DNA of 45,044 nt. Source: Methanobacteriota archaeon (lineage in GTDB: Archaea > Thermoplasmatota > Poseidoniia > Poseidoniales > Poseidoniaceae). Positions 1-8,758 of the stretch are shown piece by piece. Where the stretch lies: positions 24,939 through 69,982 of the forward strand of contig PBET01000019.1 of NCBI GenBank assembly GCA_002719815.1. The letters are read 5' to 3'. Each line of letters starts with the position of its first letter. Position 1 is the stretch's first letter. The translations under genes and the position numbers were made by a program. The notes below the pieces were generated by a model, which worked only from the letters and a program-made list of their open reading frames with translations, had not been told where the DNA came from and made no database searches.

Positions 1-2046
1 GAAGAAATTCAAGAGAACAACAACGTGCTGACGACCATTGTCGATGTGACTGCACCCGGTGTCAAAGTTACAGCAGATCTTGCCGAACGGCAAGTTGAAT
101 TTGCTTCACAAACCACGTCAACTTGGAATTTAACCCTCGAAAATACAGCATTGTTGGAAACAAATGCCTCCATTGATGCCATTGGAATCTATCTCGATTC
201 AGATGGGACGGAAATGCCATGGTATCTAGGAATGACAGCATCGAATTTCACACTTCAAGGCAAAGCTACAGCAGACGTTTCCTTGACCGTTGTGTATCCA
301 GAAGCGCCTGATCCAGGACTGTACCGTATCGATCTTGTCGGCTTGGATGTTGACAATGCAATTACCTATCCGTTGTCGGTGTATCTGCATGTTCTCGATA
401 TTCCCGAATTCCGAGTTGAATACGACTACACCGTTGTGCCAGTTCACCCAGCAAATCCAACCAACCTCACCGTTCGAGTTTACAACGATGGAAACACAGA
501 GATCGGCTATGATCTCTTCTTGCAAGCGCCTGCGGGCTGGAGTGCTGGATTTACCGATTTGAGCAACGATCCTGGTGCTACATCGGGTTCAACTGGCTTG
601 ATTGCAAAAGGTGGACAGATGGATGTGAGCATGCAATTTACACCACCACAGGTTTCCACAGCTGCAGGAACGCCACGAACGGTCACACTGACTGCGATAT
701 CGCAAACTGAACCATCGCAGACTTGGGAGGTCGACATTCCACTCGAAGTCATGGAAGTGCGCGAAGTTGAACTCATCTTGGAATCCGATTTGGGAACGCC
801 TCGTCCAGATGCATTGCTTAATCTCTTGTTCACGATTGAAAACCGTGGAAACGTCGATATGACGCTCATGCCGAGTTTGTCGTTACCAACTGGATGGTCT
901 GTACAGACGCCACTAGATGCCATCGAAATGGGTTGGACAGAACAATCGAAGAACATCCTCATTTCGATAAAAGGCAATGGAAATGCTCTCTCTGGACCAA
1001 TTCAACTCAACCTTGATGTTGGAACCGAACGCTTCAGTTGGTTGGATACGCTCAATGTGCTGGAACTTCCTCAACCATCGCTTGCATTTTCAGAATTAGA
1101 ATTTGAAAATGGAGAAACATTTGATCATCCATTTGGGCCCGGAGCGCATCCAGCAGGACAAGAAATGACCTTCACGTGGTTGCTGATCAACGAAGCAGAT
1201 GTTGCGTGGAGTCCATCGATTTCAACCTCCTTTTCGCTCGGCGTCTTTGGTGAATGTGCCGATGTTCCAACAATAACCAACGATGTCGTTCCCGTCGTCT
1301 GTTCAATCATTCTTCCACTTACACTCGAAGTAGGCTCGCAACCATCGTTTTCGTTTACCTTGTACGACGATGAAGTCTCCATAACCGAAGGGACGAGCAT
1401 GCTCGTGGCCGAACAACGGAGTGTTGAGTGGGAAATTACAGGTCTCTCGAGTCTTGACGATACAGGTTCAGGAACGATTCAGGTACGCGTGTTGAACACG
1501 GGCAACATCGCTCTTTCACATCAACTACTTCTCGAGACCTCGGATGGTCTTGATGCATCAATCGTCGGTGAAGATATCGTTAACGCAGTTGCCGGCGATT
1601 CTCAACAATTCACAATCCAATTGACCGGTACGTCGAAGGGCATGCAACAACTCTCGCTCGAAGTCTCTGGAATTCACGAGGTCGAGACATCCTCAACAGC
1701 AATCGATATCGATATCACGGCTTCCTTTGATACCACTGATTCGAAAGGAAACGTTCCCTTACTCGTAGGGGCTGGAATTGCCCTTGTATTCGGCTTCTTA
1801 GTTGTCTTGATCGTTGTTCTACGAGCAAAGGGTGCAAAGATACAGCCGCCTGCTCCAGCACCACTCATTCAACCCCCGTCACAACAACCCGCACCAACGT
1901 GTTGGTCATGCAGGTCACCAATCCTTGGTCCAATGAAGGGTTGTCCGGTTTGCGGTGCGAGATATCACGCAGACCTGCCAACATGCCAATCGGTGGATGC
2001 ATGCACAAATTGTGGCGCTTCATCAGAAGGCTTTGTTTCGGCATGA
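1..2046 (+). CDS. Surface protein, CARDB/NEW3-like repeats, TM anchor and zinc-ribbon tail (5' partial)
   Basis: The frame is open to the first base of the window, so the N-terminus lies outside; a GTG at 25 is only an internal candidate. The first visible residues (EIQENNN) resemble the end of a CARDB repeat. The body is a series of beta-rich extracellular repeats of the CARDB/NEW3 kind, with phrases such as RVYNDGNTE and IENRGNVD. About 80 residues before the end is one strong membrane segment (VPLLVGAGIALVFGFLVVLIV) followed by basic residues. A Pro/Gln-rich linker then leads to a cytoplasmic Cys-rich tail with CWSC, CPVC and CTNC pairs, which looks like a zinc ribbon. The inferred topology is a cell-surface stalk, one membrane pass and an intracellular zinc ribbon. 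No enzymatic motif was seen. The ligand and role are unknown. Confidence 0.85.
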   Translation, partial: EEIQENNNVLTTIVDVTAPGVKVTADLAERQVEFASQTTSTWNLTLENTALLETNASIDAIGIYLDSDGTEMPWYLGMTASNFTLQGKATADVSLTVVYPEAPDPGLYRIDLVGLDVDNAITYPLSVYLHVLDIPEFRVEYDYTVVPVHPANPTNLTVRVYNDGNTEIGYDLFLQAPAGWSAGFTDLSNDPGATSGSTGLIAKGGQMDVSMQFTPPQVSTAAGTPRTVTLTAISQTEPSQTWEVDIPLEVMEVREVELILESDLGTPRPDALLNLLFTIENRGNVDMTLMPSLSLPTGWSVQTPLDAIEMGWTEQSKNILISIKGNGNALSGPIQLNLDVGTERFSWLDTLNVLELPQPSLAFSELEFENGETFDHPFGPGAHPAGQEMTFTWLLINEADVAWSPSISTSFSLGVFGECADVPTITNDVVPVVCSIILPLTLEVGSQPSFSFTLYDDEVSITEGTSMLVAEQRSVEWEITGLSSLDDTGSGTIQVRVLNTGNIALSHQLLLETSDGLDASIVGEDIVNAVAGDSQQFTIQLTGTSKGMQQLSLEVSGIHEVETSSTAIDIDITASFDTTDSKGNVPLLVGAGIALVFGFLVVLIVVLRAKGAKIQPPAPAPLIQPPSQQPAPTCWSCRSPILGPMKGCPVCGARYHADLPTCQSVDACTNCGASSEGFVSA

Positions 2047-2113
2047 TTCGTGAACAACAAAGGACATCCTTTTGATAGGTCAACGCCCCCCGCAGAATGA
2101 AGGAGGGTCGAGT

Positions 2114-4984
2114 ATGCAAGAAACTCAGCAAAAGAAGCGCGTCGCAATTCTCTTGATTTCATTGATGATGTTCTCGATGTTGCCACTCATTGCACCTCTG
2201 GCCTCAGCCGATGGAGCGAGGGATGCGAGCATCCAAGTCACGGTAACGCCTTCTGCTCAAACCATCAACCCTGGTGAAGCAGGAGAATACACCGTGCGAG
2301 TTTACAATTCGGGCTCAAATGCAGTAACCGTTCAGTTGAGTACCGCTGAAGGAGCGGAACAAGATTGTAGTGCCTACACCTCAACCATCACTCAAATCAC
2401 AGGGCAAATCGATGCAGGTTCGTATGAGGAGGCCAGCATGAATATCTCGCTTACACAAACTGCAGAAGGTTCGTGCGACACGACCGTTACCGCCAACGCT
2501 CAAGATGCTCCAGAGCCACCTGAACCTCCTGGCCAACCTGCAACCGAGACAGCCACTGTCACGACAACAGCAGGCGATGGTTCAGGAAGCGCATTGTTCG
2601 GTGTCGACCTGTCGATGGAAGTCTCCACGAAGACTTGGGGAGGAGAAGATACAACGGAGTGGTCGCTCATTGTTGAGAATACTGGTCAACAAGAAGCGAC
2701 CATCGACCTCTCAATCGACGAGGATAATGAAGCATCTGGATGTTCGGATCCTGGCAGTTTAGACCCAACACTTTCTCAGAATCAGGTGACACTTGGGTCC
2801 GAAGAATCGACCGAAGTTATCGTTTCATTGAGTGTAACGAATGACCAGGAAGCGGACAAGTATTGCTGGAAAGCAACAGGTACCGTCAACAGCGATCCGA
2901 CTGGGAACTCAAGCGATTCACAATCGTTCGACATTACAGTACCAATCCTCAAGGAATGCAGCTTGGCACTTTCAAAATCTTCAACGAATATTCAACCTGG
3001 GGGAGAAGAAACATTGACTGCAATCTTCACCAACGAAGGCAACTCCGACTGGAGCATTCAAGCCGATTCTGGAGGCCCTAAGGCCGATGATTGGATTTCA
3101 TTCGTGGGAGGCTCGAGTGGAACACTCCCATACGATGGTGATGCAACCAAATCATTCAATTTCAAAGTTAATCCTGATGATTCTGTTAACGCTGGAGAAG
3201 AGCAATCGATTTTCATCCAAGGGAAAGACAGCGGTCAAGTCAAGTGCAACGCGGAACTAATCATCACGGTTGGGCAATCCTATGGGGCGACCATCAGCAT
3301 GGTTTCTTCCCAATTGAACAACATCGAACCGGGTACTTCAGCAACAACGTCGGTTACCGTGGAGAACGCAGGAAACGGTGTCGACACATTCCGCATCATA
3401 CCATCATCACTTGACAGTGGTTGGTCGGTTGAACTCGAAGAATCAACGGTTACGCTCGATTCGAAACATACAGTAAATCGCAAGAAAACCATCGACGTGA
3501 CGGTGACCTTACCCGATGATGCATTGGCAGTTGATGTCGTGCCCATTGACCTCGCAATCGCTCCTGCAGCGGGCGGTGAACCATACGATGAGGTGACGCT
3601 TTCTGTTACGGTCGCCGAGGTACATGGATTCGAGGCCGACTCTACAGCACTTTCTCAAACCGGAAAGGCTGGAAATGAGGTTAAATTCCCATTCAATATC
3701 GAAAATACGGGGAACGTCGATGATCGCTTCCGTTTGAGCGTGGTTCAACAAACTGCATCCCCGGCATGGTCGTACTTCTTTGAGGATGAGGCAGGTAACC
3801 GATTCAACGATGTTTCCGTTGGTGCTCGCGCTACGAAATCGCTCTTTTTCATTGCAACAGTAAGCGAATCAGATGAATATTCAACCTTCACCGTACGAAT
3901 CACCAACAAGGATGATTCGAACAACATCGATGAGGATGGCGATGGAATCCCAGATAACCAGCGTGAACTGCGATTTACTGCATACCTTACCACTCGAGAT
4001 TATGCCATGGATGTTCGCCTTGAAGAAGGTGGACTCGATGGTCGAACCGGTGAATTGATTCTCGCTCCAGGTGATGAGGAAACGGTCGGTATGTGGATTC
4101 GAAACATGGGGAATGGCGACGATACAGCCATTCTCGAATTGACTGGATTGAATGGTGTTGCCACGCGCACTGTCTACTCGAAAGGGTTGCCAATCGCTGC
4201 AAACAATGAGATTCAAGTGCCGTTTGGTTATGGAATCTGGGACGAAAACAACAGTGCTTTCCTATTGGATGCATCTGGCAACCCATACACGAAGGCATCG
4301 AAATCTCTCATGGAAGAATACATGGTGTTCGAACTCAACATTACCCAAGGGCACGAGGCTCGACCATTTGAGATGTATCTTGAAGTAAAGATTGAAGTCA
4401 ATCAAGCAACTCTCACGGGTGAAGGTGGAAATCTCTACATTGTCGTCACCAGTAAATCCAACGCTGCAAACCGAACAGGTCAAGCGACAGTCTCCCTCAG
4501 CGTTCAGAAGATTTTCGATTTGAACATCCTCGAACCAGAAACAACATCGTTTGATTTGGTTTATCCGCAGAGCATGTCGTTCACTGTTCAAATTCGAAAC
4601 GATGGAAACATCGAAACAGAAACAGAGATCTTTGCTTCAGAAAACCTGCGGGGATGGAAGATTGAATTGGAAGATCCAACTGATGATTGTGAGATAATCA
4701 GTACGTCATCGCTTCTCTGTTTCATCGATAAGGGCGAAGTCAAGAACATCACCGTTGAGATCAAGCCTCCGTTTGGAGCAGAATTAACCGACACGTTTGA
4801 CTTCACCATTTCCGTTCAACCAGAGGATATTGGCGTCATTGGTCGAGAGAATCAACAATTTGATGTGACCGGTGAAATCGAAAAAGGATTCTTTGGACTT
4901 GCTGACGATACGACGCTAACGATGTTTGCAGGTGGTTTCCTTCTTCTTGTTGGGGTCATCTTTTTCCTCAACCGTCGGCTTTGA
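2114..4984 (+). CDS. Large secreted, C-terminally membrane-anchored surface protein with CARDB/NEW3-like repeats
   Basis: This is a 956-residue protein. I chose ATG 2114 over an in-frame TTG at 2072 because GGAGG at 2102-2106 lies 7 nt before the ATG and the signal peptide begins there. Residues about 8-33 form a basic, then hydrophobic, then Ala-Ser-Ala-like signal peptide. The body has many Ig-like repeats with NTGNVDD, NAGNGVDTF, NMGNGDD and NDGNIETE signatures, typical of NEW3/CARDB modules in archaeal surface proteins. An Asp-rich stretch near residues 610-625 (DEDGDGIPDNQ) resembles a calcium-binding type III dockerin/thrombospondin loop. A C-terminal membrane helix (about 932-952) ends in Asn-Arg-Arg-Leu. 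The gene follows the previous surface gene after 67 bp and may share its transcript. Its exact function is unknown; a cell-envelope or adhesion role is inferred. Confidence 0.85.
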   Translation: MQETQQKKRVAILLISLMMFSMLPLIAPLASADGARDASIQVTVTPSAQTINPGEAGEYTVRVYNSGSNAVTVQLSTAEGAEQDCSAYTSTITQITGQIDAGSYEEASMNISLTQTAEGSCDTTVTANAQDAPEPPEPPGQPATETATVTTTAGDGSGSALFGVDLSMEVSTKTWGGEDTTEWSLIVENTGQQEATIDLSIDEDNEASGCSDPGSLDPTLSQNQVTLGSEESTEVIVSLSVTNDQEADKYCWKATGTVNSDPTGNSSDSQSFDITVPILKECSLALSKSSTNIQPGGEETLTAIFTNEGNSDWSIQADSGGPKADDWISFVGGSSGTLPYDGDATKSFNFKVNPDDSVNAGEEQSIFIQGKDSGQVKCNAELIITVGQSYGATISMVSSQLNNIEPGTSATTSVTVENAGNGVDTFRIIPSSLDSGWSVELEESTVTLDSKHTVNRKKTIDVTVTLPDDALAVDVVPIDLAIAPAAGGEPYDEVTLSVTVAEVHGFEADSTALSQTGKAGNEVKFPFNIENTGNVDDRFRLSVVQQTASPAWSYFFEDEAGNRFNDVSVGARATKSLFFIATVSESDEYSTFTVRITNKDDSNNIDEDGDGIPDNQRELRFTAYLTTRDYAMDVRLEEGGLDGRTGELILAPGDEETVGMWIRNMGNGDDTAILELTGLNGVATRTVYSKGLPIAANNEIQVPFGYGIWDENNSAFLLDASGNPYTKASKSLMEEYMVFELNITQGHEARPFEMYLEVKIEVNQATLTGEGGNLYIVVTSKSNAANRTGQATVSLSVQKIFDLNILEPETTSFDLVYPQSMSFTVQIRNDGNIETETEIFASENLRGWKIELEDPTDDCEIISTSSLLCFIDKGEVKNITVEIKPPFGAELTDTFDFTISVQPEDIGVIGRENQQFDVTGEIEKGFFGLADDTTLTMFAGGFLLLVGVIFFLNRRL

Positions 4985-5032
4985 GTTGGCCGTTTTCCTC
5001 ATTTTAGCGAAGTCAGGAGGCTTGTTCAGCAC

Positions 5033-5491
5033 CTACTTTCCGGTGGAAGAAGCAACCTTTTCCAAAACGGTATCAATCCATTCTTCAGCATCATCATCGT
5101 AGTCCGTATCACAATCAATACGGTCATGAAACCGCTGACCGCCCTTCTTTTCTAACAACTCGTCCCATTGAATGCCTGCTTCACAGAAAAGATCGAAAGC
5201 AGTATCGCCGAGTGCAAGAATCGCAAAATTAACGGCATTCAACGCATTATCATCCAATTCTTCAACAGCATCATACAAATCTTGAGCGTTGTCAGGTTGT
5301 TCGCCATCGCCCCACGTACTGACGACGATGATAAGATGACTCGCAAGCCTGAGGTCATCAACCTTTACATCCTCCAAACATGCACATTTTGATTCAATAT
5401 CATATTCGCCTGCTTTCTTTTGTGCGTCCATGGCTAGGAGTTCAGAATTGCCCGTTTCAGTTCCAAAACCGATGAGAAGAGTATGCGCCAT
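5033..5491 (-). CDS. Flavodoxin (FMN-binding electron carrier)
   Basis: This 152-residue protein has the flavodoxin-like fold. The phosphate-binding loop GTETGNSE is at residues 10-17. A 50s loop follows with STWGDGEQPDNA, and an FMN-contacting LGDTAFDLFCEAG segment is near residues 93-105. The GDGE(Q)PxNA and LGD patterns resemble the FMN domains of CysJ/P450 reductase and short-chain flavodoxins. Flavodoxins carry one or two low-potential electrons and often replace ferredoxin when iron is scarce. The ATG immediately follows the TGA of the upstream 79-residue gene (TGAATG), so the two are probably translationally coupled. Expression is likely controlled from the palindromic operators at 5744-5778. 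The C-terminus is acidic. The redox partner cannot be told from sequence. Confidence 0.88.
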   Translation of the reverse strand: MAHTLLIGFGTETGNSELLAMDAQKKAGEYDIESKCACLEDVKVDDLRLASHLIIVVSTWGDGEQPDNAQDLYDAVEELDDNALNAVNFAILALGDTAFDLFCEAGIQWDELLEKKGGQRFHDRIDCDTDYDDDAEEWIDTVLEKVASSTGK

Positions 5492-5731
5492 TCAAGCTAC
5501 CGCCCTTGGTCTTTCAGGACATCCTTTACAGGGAGCCTTTTTCTTCCGTTCGTATCGTTTACAACATTTTGATTTCACTTTCACCTCTGCTACCTCAATA
5601 ATTTCAGCAGTTTGTTTTTTTTGGCAAGAATTAGTACAACTCAAACAGTCGTTTTGTTTCTTCATAGGTTTCAGTATAATGGTTCCGCCAAGCAATTTGT
5701 CAAGGGTCAAGACACCGGGTTCATCGCACAT
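5492..5731 (-). CDS. Small Cys-rich protein in flavodoxin operon, probable metal binding
   Basis: This 79-residue protein of unknown function is the first gene of the flavodoxin operon. It has two cysteine groups: CLSCTNSC near residues 30-37, and a basic C-terminal module with CCKRYERKKKAPCKGCP near residues 56-72. The second has the pattern CC-x10-C-x2-C and resembles tiny cationic Cys-rich modules found in bacterial hypothetical proteins; a metal or Fe-S site is inferred. The start has no ribosome-binding site. A TATA-like AT-rich stretch centred near 5760 lies about 27 nt upstream, which fits a leaderless transcript. Its stop directly abuts the flavodoxin ATG. The pairing and control region suggest a role in iron homeostasis, but no catalytic motif is visible. 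Confidence 0.7.
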   Translation of the reverse strand: MCDEPGVLTLDKLLGGTIILKPMKKQNDCLSCTNSCQKKQTAEIIEVAEVKVKSKCCKRYERKKKAPCKGCPERPRAVA

Positions 5732-5743
5732 GGAAGTTACGAG

Positions 5744-5778
5744 TTTAGGGACACCTAAAATATTTAGGGTGGCCTAAA
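5744..5778 (-). promoter_or_regulatory. Tandem DtxR-like palindromic operators flanking the TATA element of the flavodoxin operon
   Basis: Two perfect hexamer inverted repeats are present: TTTAGG-GACA-CCTAAA at 5744-5759 and TTTAGG-GTGG-CCTAAA at 5763-5778. Their centres are 19 bp apart. The half-site TTAGG with a 4-bp spacer matches the left part of the well-known DtxR/IdeR/MntR-family site (TTAGGttagCCTAA). The AT-rich stretch between and overlapping them (5756-5766) reads as a TATA-like box for the minus strand, about 27 nt before the ATG at 5731. A bound repressor would occlude TBP. Iron or manganese control is an inference. Confidence 0.7.
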
Positions 5779-5836
5779 CAATTTTCCCAGCATCTCATGG
5801 ATTACTGGGAACGCTTATGGAGGGTATTCAAGTCGG

Positions 5837-5842
5837 TTTAAA
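5837..5842 (+). promoter_or_regulatory. Putative TATA element of the complex I operon
   Basis: TTTAAA lies about 39 nt before the nuoA ATG (5876). Transcription would start near 5865, giving a leader of roughly 10 nt. The assignment rests only on composition and spacing. Confidence 0.35.
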
Positions 5843-5875
5843 CAGAGAGCGGATGCTTTCTTGGGGCGATGACAA

Positions 5876-6343
5876 ATGGTCGATACAGGTTCAGTTCCGA
5901 GCGCCTACCTTTCGATTGCATTCTTGGCGATTGTTGGTATTCTCATGCCTCTGACCAACTTCATCATGTCATGGGCACTTCGTCCACGAACAGATCCATC
6001 TCGACCACACATTACCAAGTCGTATTTGCTTGAAGGCTATGAGCGTGACCACAGCCTCTATCCTCGCCGTCTTTCGACCTTCGAGTGTGGAAGCGAACCC
6101 ATTGGCGATGCAATGATTCAATTCCATTTCCAGTACTACTGGTATGCCATTGTCTTCCTCGTCTTTGACGTTGCGTTCATGTTCCTTGTTCTTGGTGGCA
6201 TGGTCGCTTCCGAAGAGACTTCAAAAGCGTCAGGCGATATTGCAAACGCTGAAGCAGGCCTAGCCATCATCGCAGCCTTCTTCACCATCATGTCGCTTGG
6301 TGTCTGGTACGTATTCCGCAAGCGAGGTCGAATTTACATTTGA
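5876..6343 (+). CDS. nuoA: Complex I subunit A
   Basis: This 155-residue membrane subunit has three predicted helices: an N-terminal one near 10-28, and two near 90-108 and 128-146. The family signature appears in the loop as TFECGSEPIGDA, followed by FHFQYYWYAIVFLVFDVAFMF, matching the NuoA/ND3/FpoA family. The conserved ECGxEP loop Cys contacts the quinone-site interface in complex I. It is the first gene of a 12-gene operon that continues to 17960. The ATG at 5876 has only a weak upstream purine tract. Its stop TGA is part of the TGAGGTGA ribosome-binding site of nuoB. Confidence 0.95.
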   Translation: MVDTGSVPSAYLSIAFLAIVGILMPLTNFIMSWALRPRTDPSRPHITKSYLLEGYERDHSLYPRRLSTFECGSEPIGDAMIQFHFQYYWYAIVFLVFDVAFMFLVLGGMVASEETSKASGDIANAEAGLAIIAAFFTIMSLGVWYVFRKRGRIYI

Positions 6344-6353
6344 GGTGAATCAT

Positions 6354-6947
6354 ATGGCAGAATCAGGAGAAAATTACACCGCATTCAACAGTCGTGCATT
6401 GGTCGAAGTTGTTGGTGATGTCACCGACGAAGCACTCAAAGCAACCAAAATCAAGCAATTGCTCTCCGTCCTTGCTGGACGATTCTTCAACTGGGGTGGT
6501 CGAAAATCCCTCTTTACGCTTCACTTGGGGATCAAGTGCTGCGCTATCGAGATGGCAGCTGCAGCAACACCTCGTTTTGATGGGGATCGATTCGGCGTTC
6601 TGTTCCGTTCATCGCCTCGACAATCGGACGTTCTTCTTGTCAATGGCCCGATCAGCAAGAAATTCGCTGACAAAGTTGTTCGTCTCTGGGAGCAAATGCC
6701 AGAACCAAAGTATTGCATTGCGATGGGCGAATGTGCTATCTCTGGAGGCCCATACTTCCAATCTTACAACATCCTCGAAGGTGTTGACACCGTCATTCCA
6801 GTCGATGTTTACATCCCAGGTTGTCCACCACGTCCAGAAGCCCTCATTGATGGATTCGGACTCCTTCGTGAGAAGATCATTCGAATCGGTGGTGCGCCGA
6901 GTACAGGCCGAGATGGTGAAAAGCCAGTTATTGTGGGAGAGGACTAA
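6354..6947 (+). CDS. nuoB: Complex I subunit B (N2 iron-sulfur subunit)
   Basis: This 197-residue protein carries the terminal N2 [4Fe-4S] cluster that reduces quinone. All four ligands are visible: tandem Cys62-Cys63 in GIKCCAIE, Cys127 in GECAISGG and Cys157 in PGCPPRPEAL. The longer frame begins at 6297 inside nuoA, but ATG 6354 is preferred because TGAGGTGA (6341-6348) sits just before it and the upstream extension is not conserved-looking. Length fits the archaeal and bacterial family. It acts in the peripheral arm with NuoC, D and I. The nuoC ATG follows after 2 nt. Confidence 0.96.
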   Translation: MAESGENYTAFNSRALVEVVGDVTDEALKATKIKQLLSVLAGRFFNWGGRKSLFTLHLGIKCCAIEMAAAATPRFDGDRFGVLFRSSPRQSDVLLVNGPISKKFADKVVRLWEQMPEPKYCIAMGECAISGGPYFQSYNILEGVDTVIPVDVYIPGCPPRPEALIDGFGLLREKIIRIGGAPSTGRDGEKPVIVGED

Positions 6948-6949
6948 TC

Positions 6950-7600
6950 ATGGGAATGAGCATTTCTGCAGAACAAAATGCAGCAGCATCATCCGAATTC
7001 GCTGAACTCGCTGAGAAGCAGTTTGGTGGCAGTGGAGTAACCGTTTCTGTTGAACATCACAGCAATGCGGCGAAGTACGCATTCGTCCGTTTGACCTGTC
7101 CTCCACAGCACTGGATTGCTCTTGCGAAGTGGATGCGATTTGATGCTGGCGTGAACTACTGTTCCATGATTACAGGAACACATTATCCTGATGGTGCTGA
7201 GCGAGGTTGGGGTGTTGCCTATCACTTCTTGCGACAACCTGTTCGAGATGTTGAACCCTTTACAGCAGATGTTCTCAATGCAAGCGATCTCGATGGTGCT
7301 TCAATTCCTTTAGAGGTTGAGGTTCTCATCGACTTGCCTGCTGGCGATGCGCCTGTTGTTCCAAGCGTTCAATCGATTTGGGTTGGTGCTGATTGGAACG
7401 AGAAGGAAACATGGGATCTTGTCGGCATTCGCTTCGAAGGTCACGAAAACATGCACCGTGTACTAAATCCTCACGACAGTCCTGAAGGATTCCACCCGTT
7501 GCAAAAGCAACATCAAATTCGATACCATGATTTCAATGAAATGTATGACGATGCACAAGGATTTGTGCGAAAACCTGCGGATGAGGGCCGCGTGAAGTGA
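6950..7600 (+). CDS. nuoC: Complex I subunit C (30 kDa)
   Basis: This 216-residue soluble peripheral-arm subunit has a first half containing the NuoC fold with NYCSMITGTHYPDG. The family signature follows as WDLVGIRFEGHENMHRVLNPHD, the counterpart of ExxxxDxxGIxFxGHPxLRRIL. The acidic and aromatic contacts around KQHQIRYHDF match the C-terminus that packs on NuoD. It is a separate gene here, not fused to nuoD as in enterobacteria. ATG 6950 is 2 nt after nuoB; ATG 6956 is an alternative. Its stop is shared with the TGAGGTGA motif before nuoD. Confidence 0.93.
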   Translation: MGMSISAEQNAAASSEFAELAEKQFGGSGVTVSVEHHSNAAKYAFVRLTCPPQHWIALAKWMRFDAGVNYCSMITGTHYPDGAERGWGVAYHFLRQPVRDVEPFTADVLNASDLDGASIPLEVEVLIDLPAGDAPVVPSVQSIWVGADWNEKETWDLVGIRFEGHENMHRVLNPHDSPEGFHPLQKQHQIRYHDFNEMYDDAQGFVRKPADEGRVK

Positions 7601-7609
7601 GGTGAACAT

Positions 7610-8749
7610 ATGGCACAAATGTGGATTACAATGGGGCCCCAACATCCGATGACACACGGGTTGTGGACACTTCGAGTGAAGGTCGATGGTGAAACGGTTG
7701 TCGATACCGAAGCAGAACTCGGTTACATCCATCGTGGTGTTGAGAAGATCGCTGAAGCACGAGATTTCACACAAGTTACGCCATACTGCGACCGTCTTTG
7801 TTACGTAAGCGCAATGACATGGGCGAATTCCTACATCTATGCTGCTGAAGACCTACTCGAAGTTGAAGTTCCTGAGCGTGCTGAATTCATCCGTCTCATC
7901 GCTGCTGAGTTACAACGCCTCGCCTCCCACTTGATGTGGCTTGGTGCATTTGGCCCAGATATAGGAAATCTGACATTGATGACCTGGTGCATGCGTGACC
8001 GTGAGATGTTCCTCGATCTTCTCCAAGAACTTGGAGGTTCGAGAATGCACTACAACTATCCTCGTATCGGTGGTGTCAAGCGAGACCTTCCCGTTGGATT
8101 TGCTGACCGTGCTCGAGCCAAGATTAAGTTGTTTGAAAACCGTATCAATGAATATGAAATGATGCTTGACGAATCGACCATCTGGTTGGTTCGATTGCAA
8201 GGTGTTGGTTATGCACGAGCTGAAGACATGGTCAACTCTGGCGTATCCGGTCCAAACGTTCGCGCTGCTGGTGTCAACTATGACGTTCGCTGGGCACATC
8301 CATATTCCGTCTACGACCAAGTCGATTGGGAGCCAGCTGTTGAAAAGCCGACTTCGGTGAAAGGTGCAGATTGCTATGACCGATATCGTGTTCGTATGGA
8401 AGAGATGCGACAATCCTGTAAAATGACGCTCGATGCTCTTGACAAGATTCCAGGTGGAGCAAACACACACTACAACACTGGCGATGAAATGATCATCACC
8501 AAGGCGCCAACACGAGCACCAGAAGGTGCAACTGGATTCAGCAATTATGAGTGCACACGAGGTGCTTCACAATTCTACATCCAAGGTGGTGGCGATGGTC
8601 GCGGAAAGAATCCGTATCGACTTTCCATTCGCTCACCGATGTTCATTACGATTCCTTATGTTGCAAAGACCATGATCGGATACAAGGTTGCTGACATCCC
8701 TGCCATCATGGGTAGCTTTGACCCCTGCATTGGAGAGACGGACCGTTGA
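7610..8749 (+). CDS. nuoD: Complex I subunit D (49 kDa)
   Basis: This is a complete 379-residue quinone-site subunit related to the large subunit of [NiFe] hydrogenases. The N-terminal MGPQHPMTHGLW motif contains the quinone-pocket His. Next comes the signature ELGYIHRGVEK, then LQRLASHLMWLG. The C-terminal SFDPCIGETDR is the remnant of the old nickel-binding end and is intact. Only one of the hydrogenase Cys pairs remains, so it is not a hydrogenase. The start has a GAGGTGA site 7-9 nt upstream. It sits in order between nuoC and nuoH. Confidence 0.96.
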   Translation: MAQMWITMGPQHPMTHGLWTLRVKVDGETVVDTEAELGYIHRGVEKIAEARDFTQVTPYCDRLCYVSAMTWANSYIYAAEDLLEVEVPERAEFIRLIAAELQRLASHLMWLGAFGPDIGNLTLMTWCMRDREMFLDLLQELGGSRMHYNYPRIGGVKRDLPVGFADRARAKIKLFENRINEYEMMLDESTIWLVRLQGVGYARAEDMVNSGVSGPNVRAAGVNYDVRWAHPYSVYDQVDWEPAVEKPTSVKGADCYDRYRVRMEEMRQSCKMTLDALDKIPGGANTHYNTGDEMIITKAPTRAPEGATGFSNYECTRGASQFYIQGGGDGRGKNPYRLSIRSPMFITIPYVAKTMIGYKVADIPAIMGSFDPCIGETDR

Positions 8750-8758
8750 GGTGATACG

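Noticed and set aside
5033-5491. Flavodoxin as the FMN domain of a sulfite or P450 reductase
   Set aside because: The frame is complete at 152 residues with its own start and stop; no FAD/NAD reductase domain follows.
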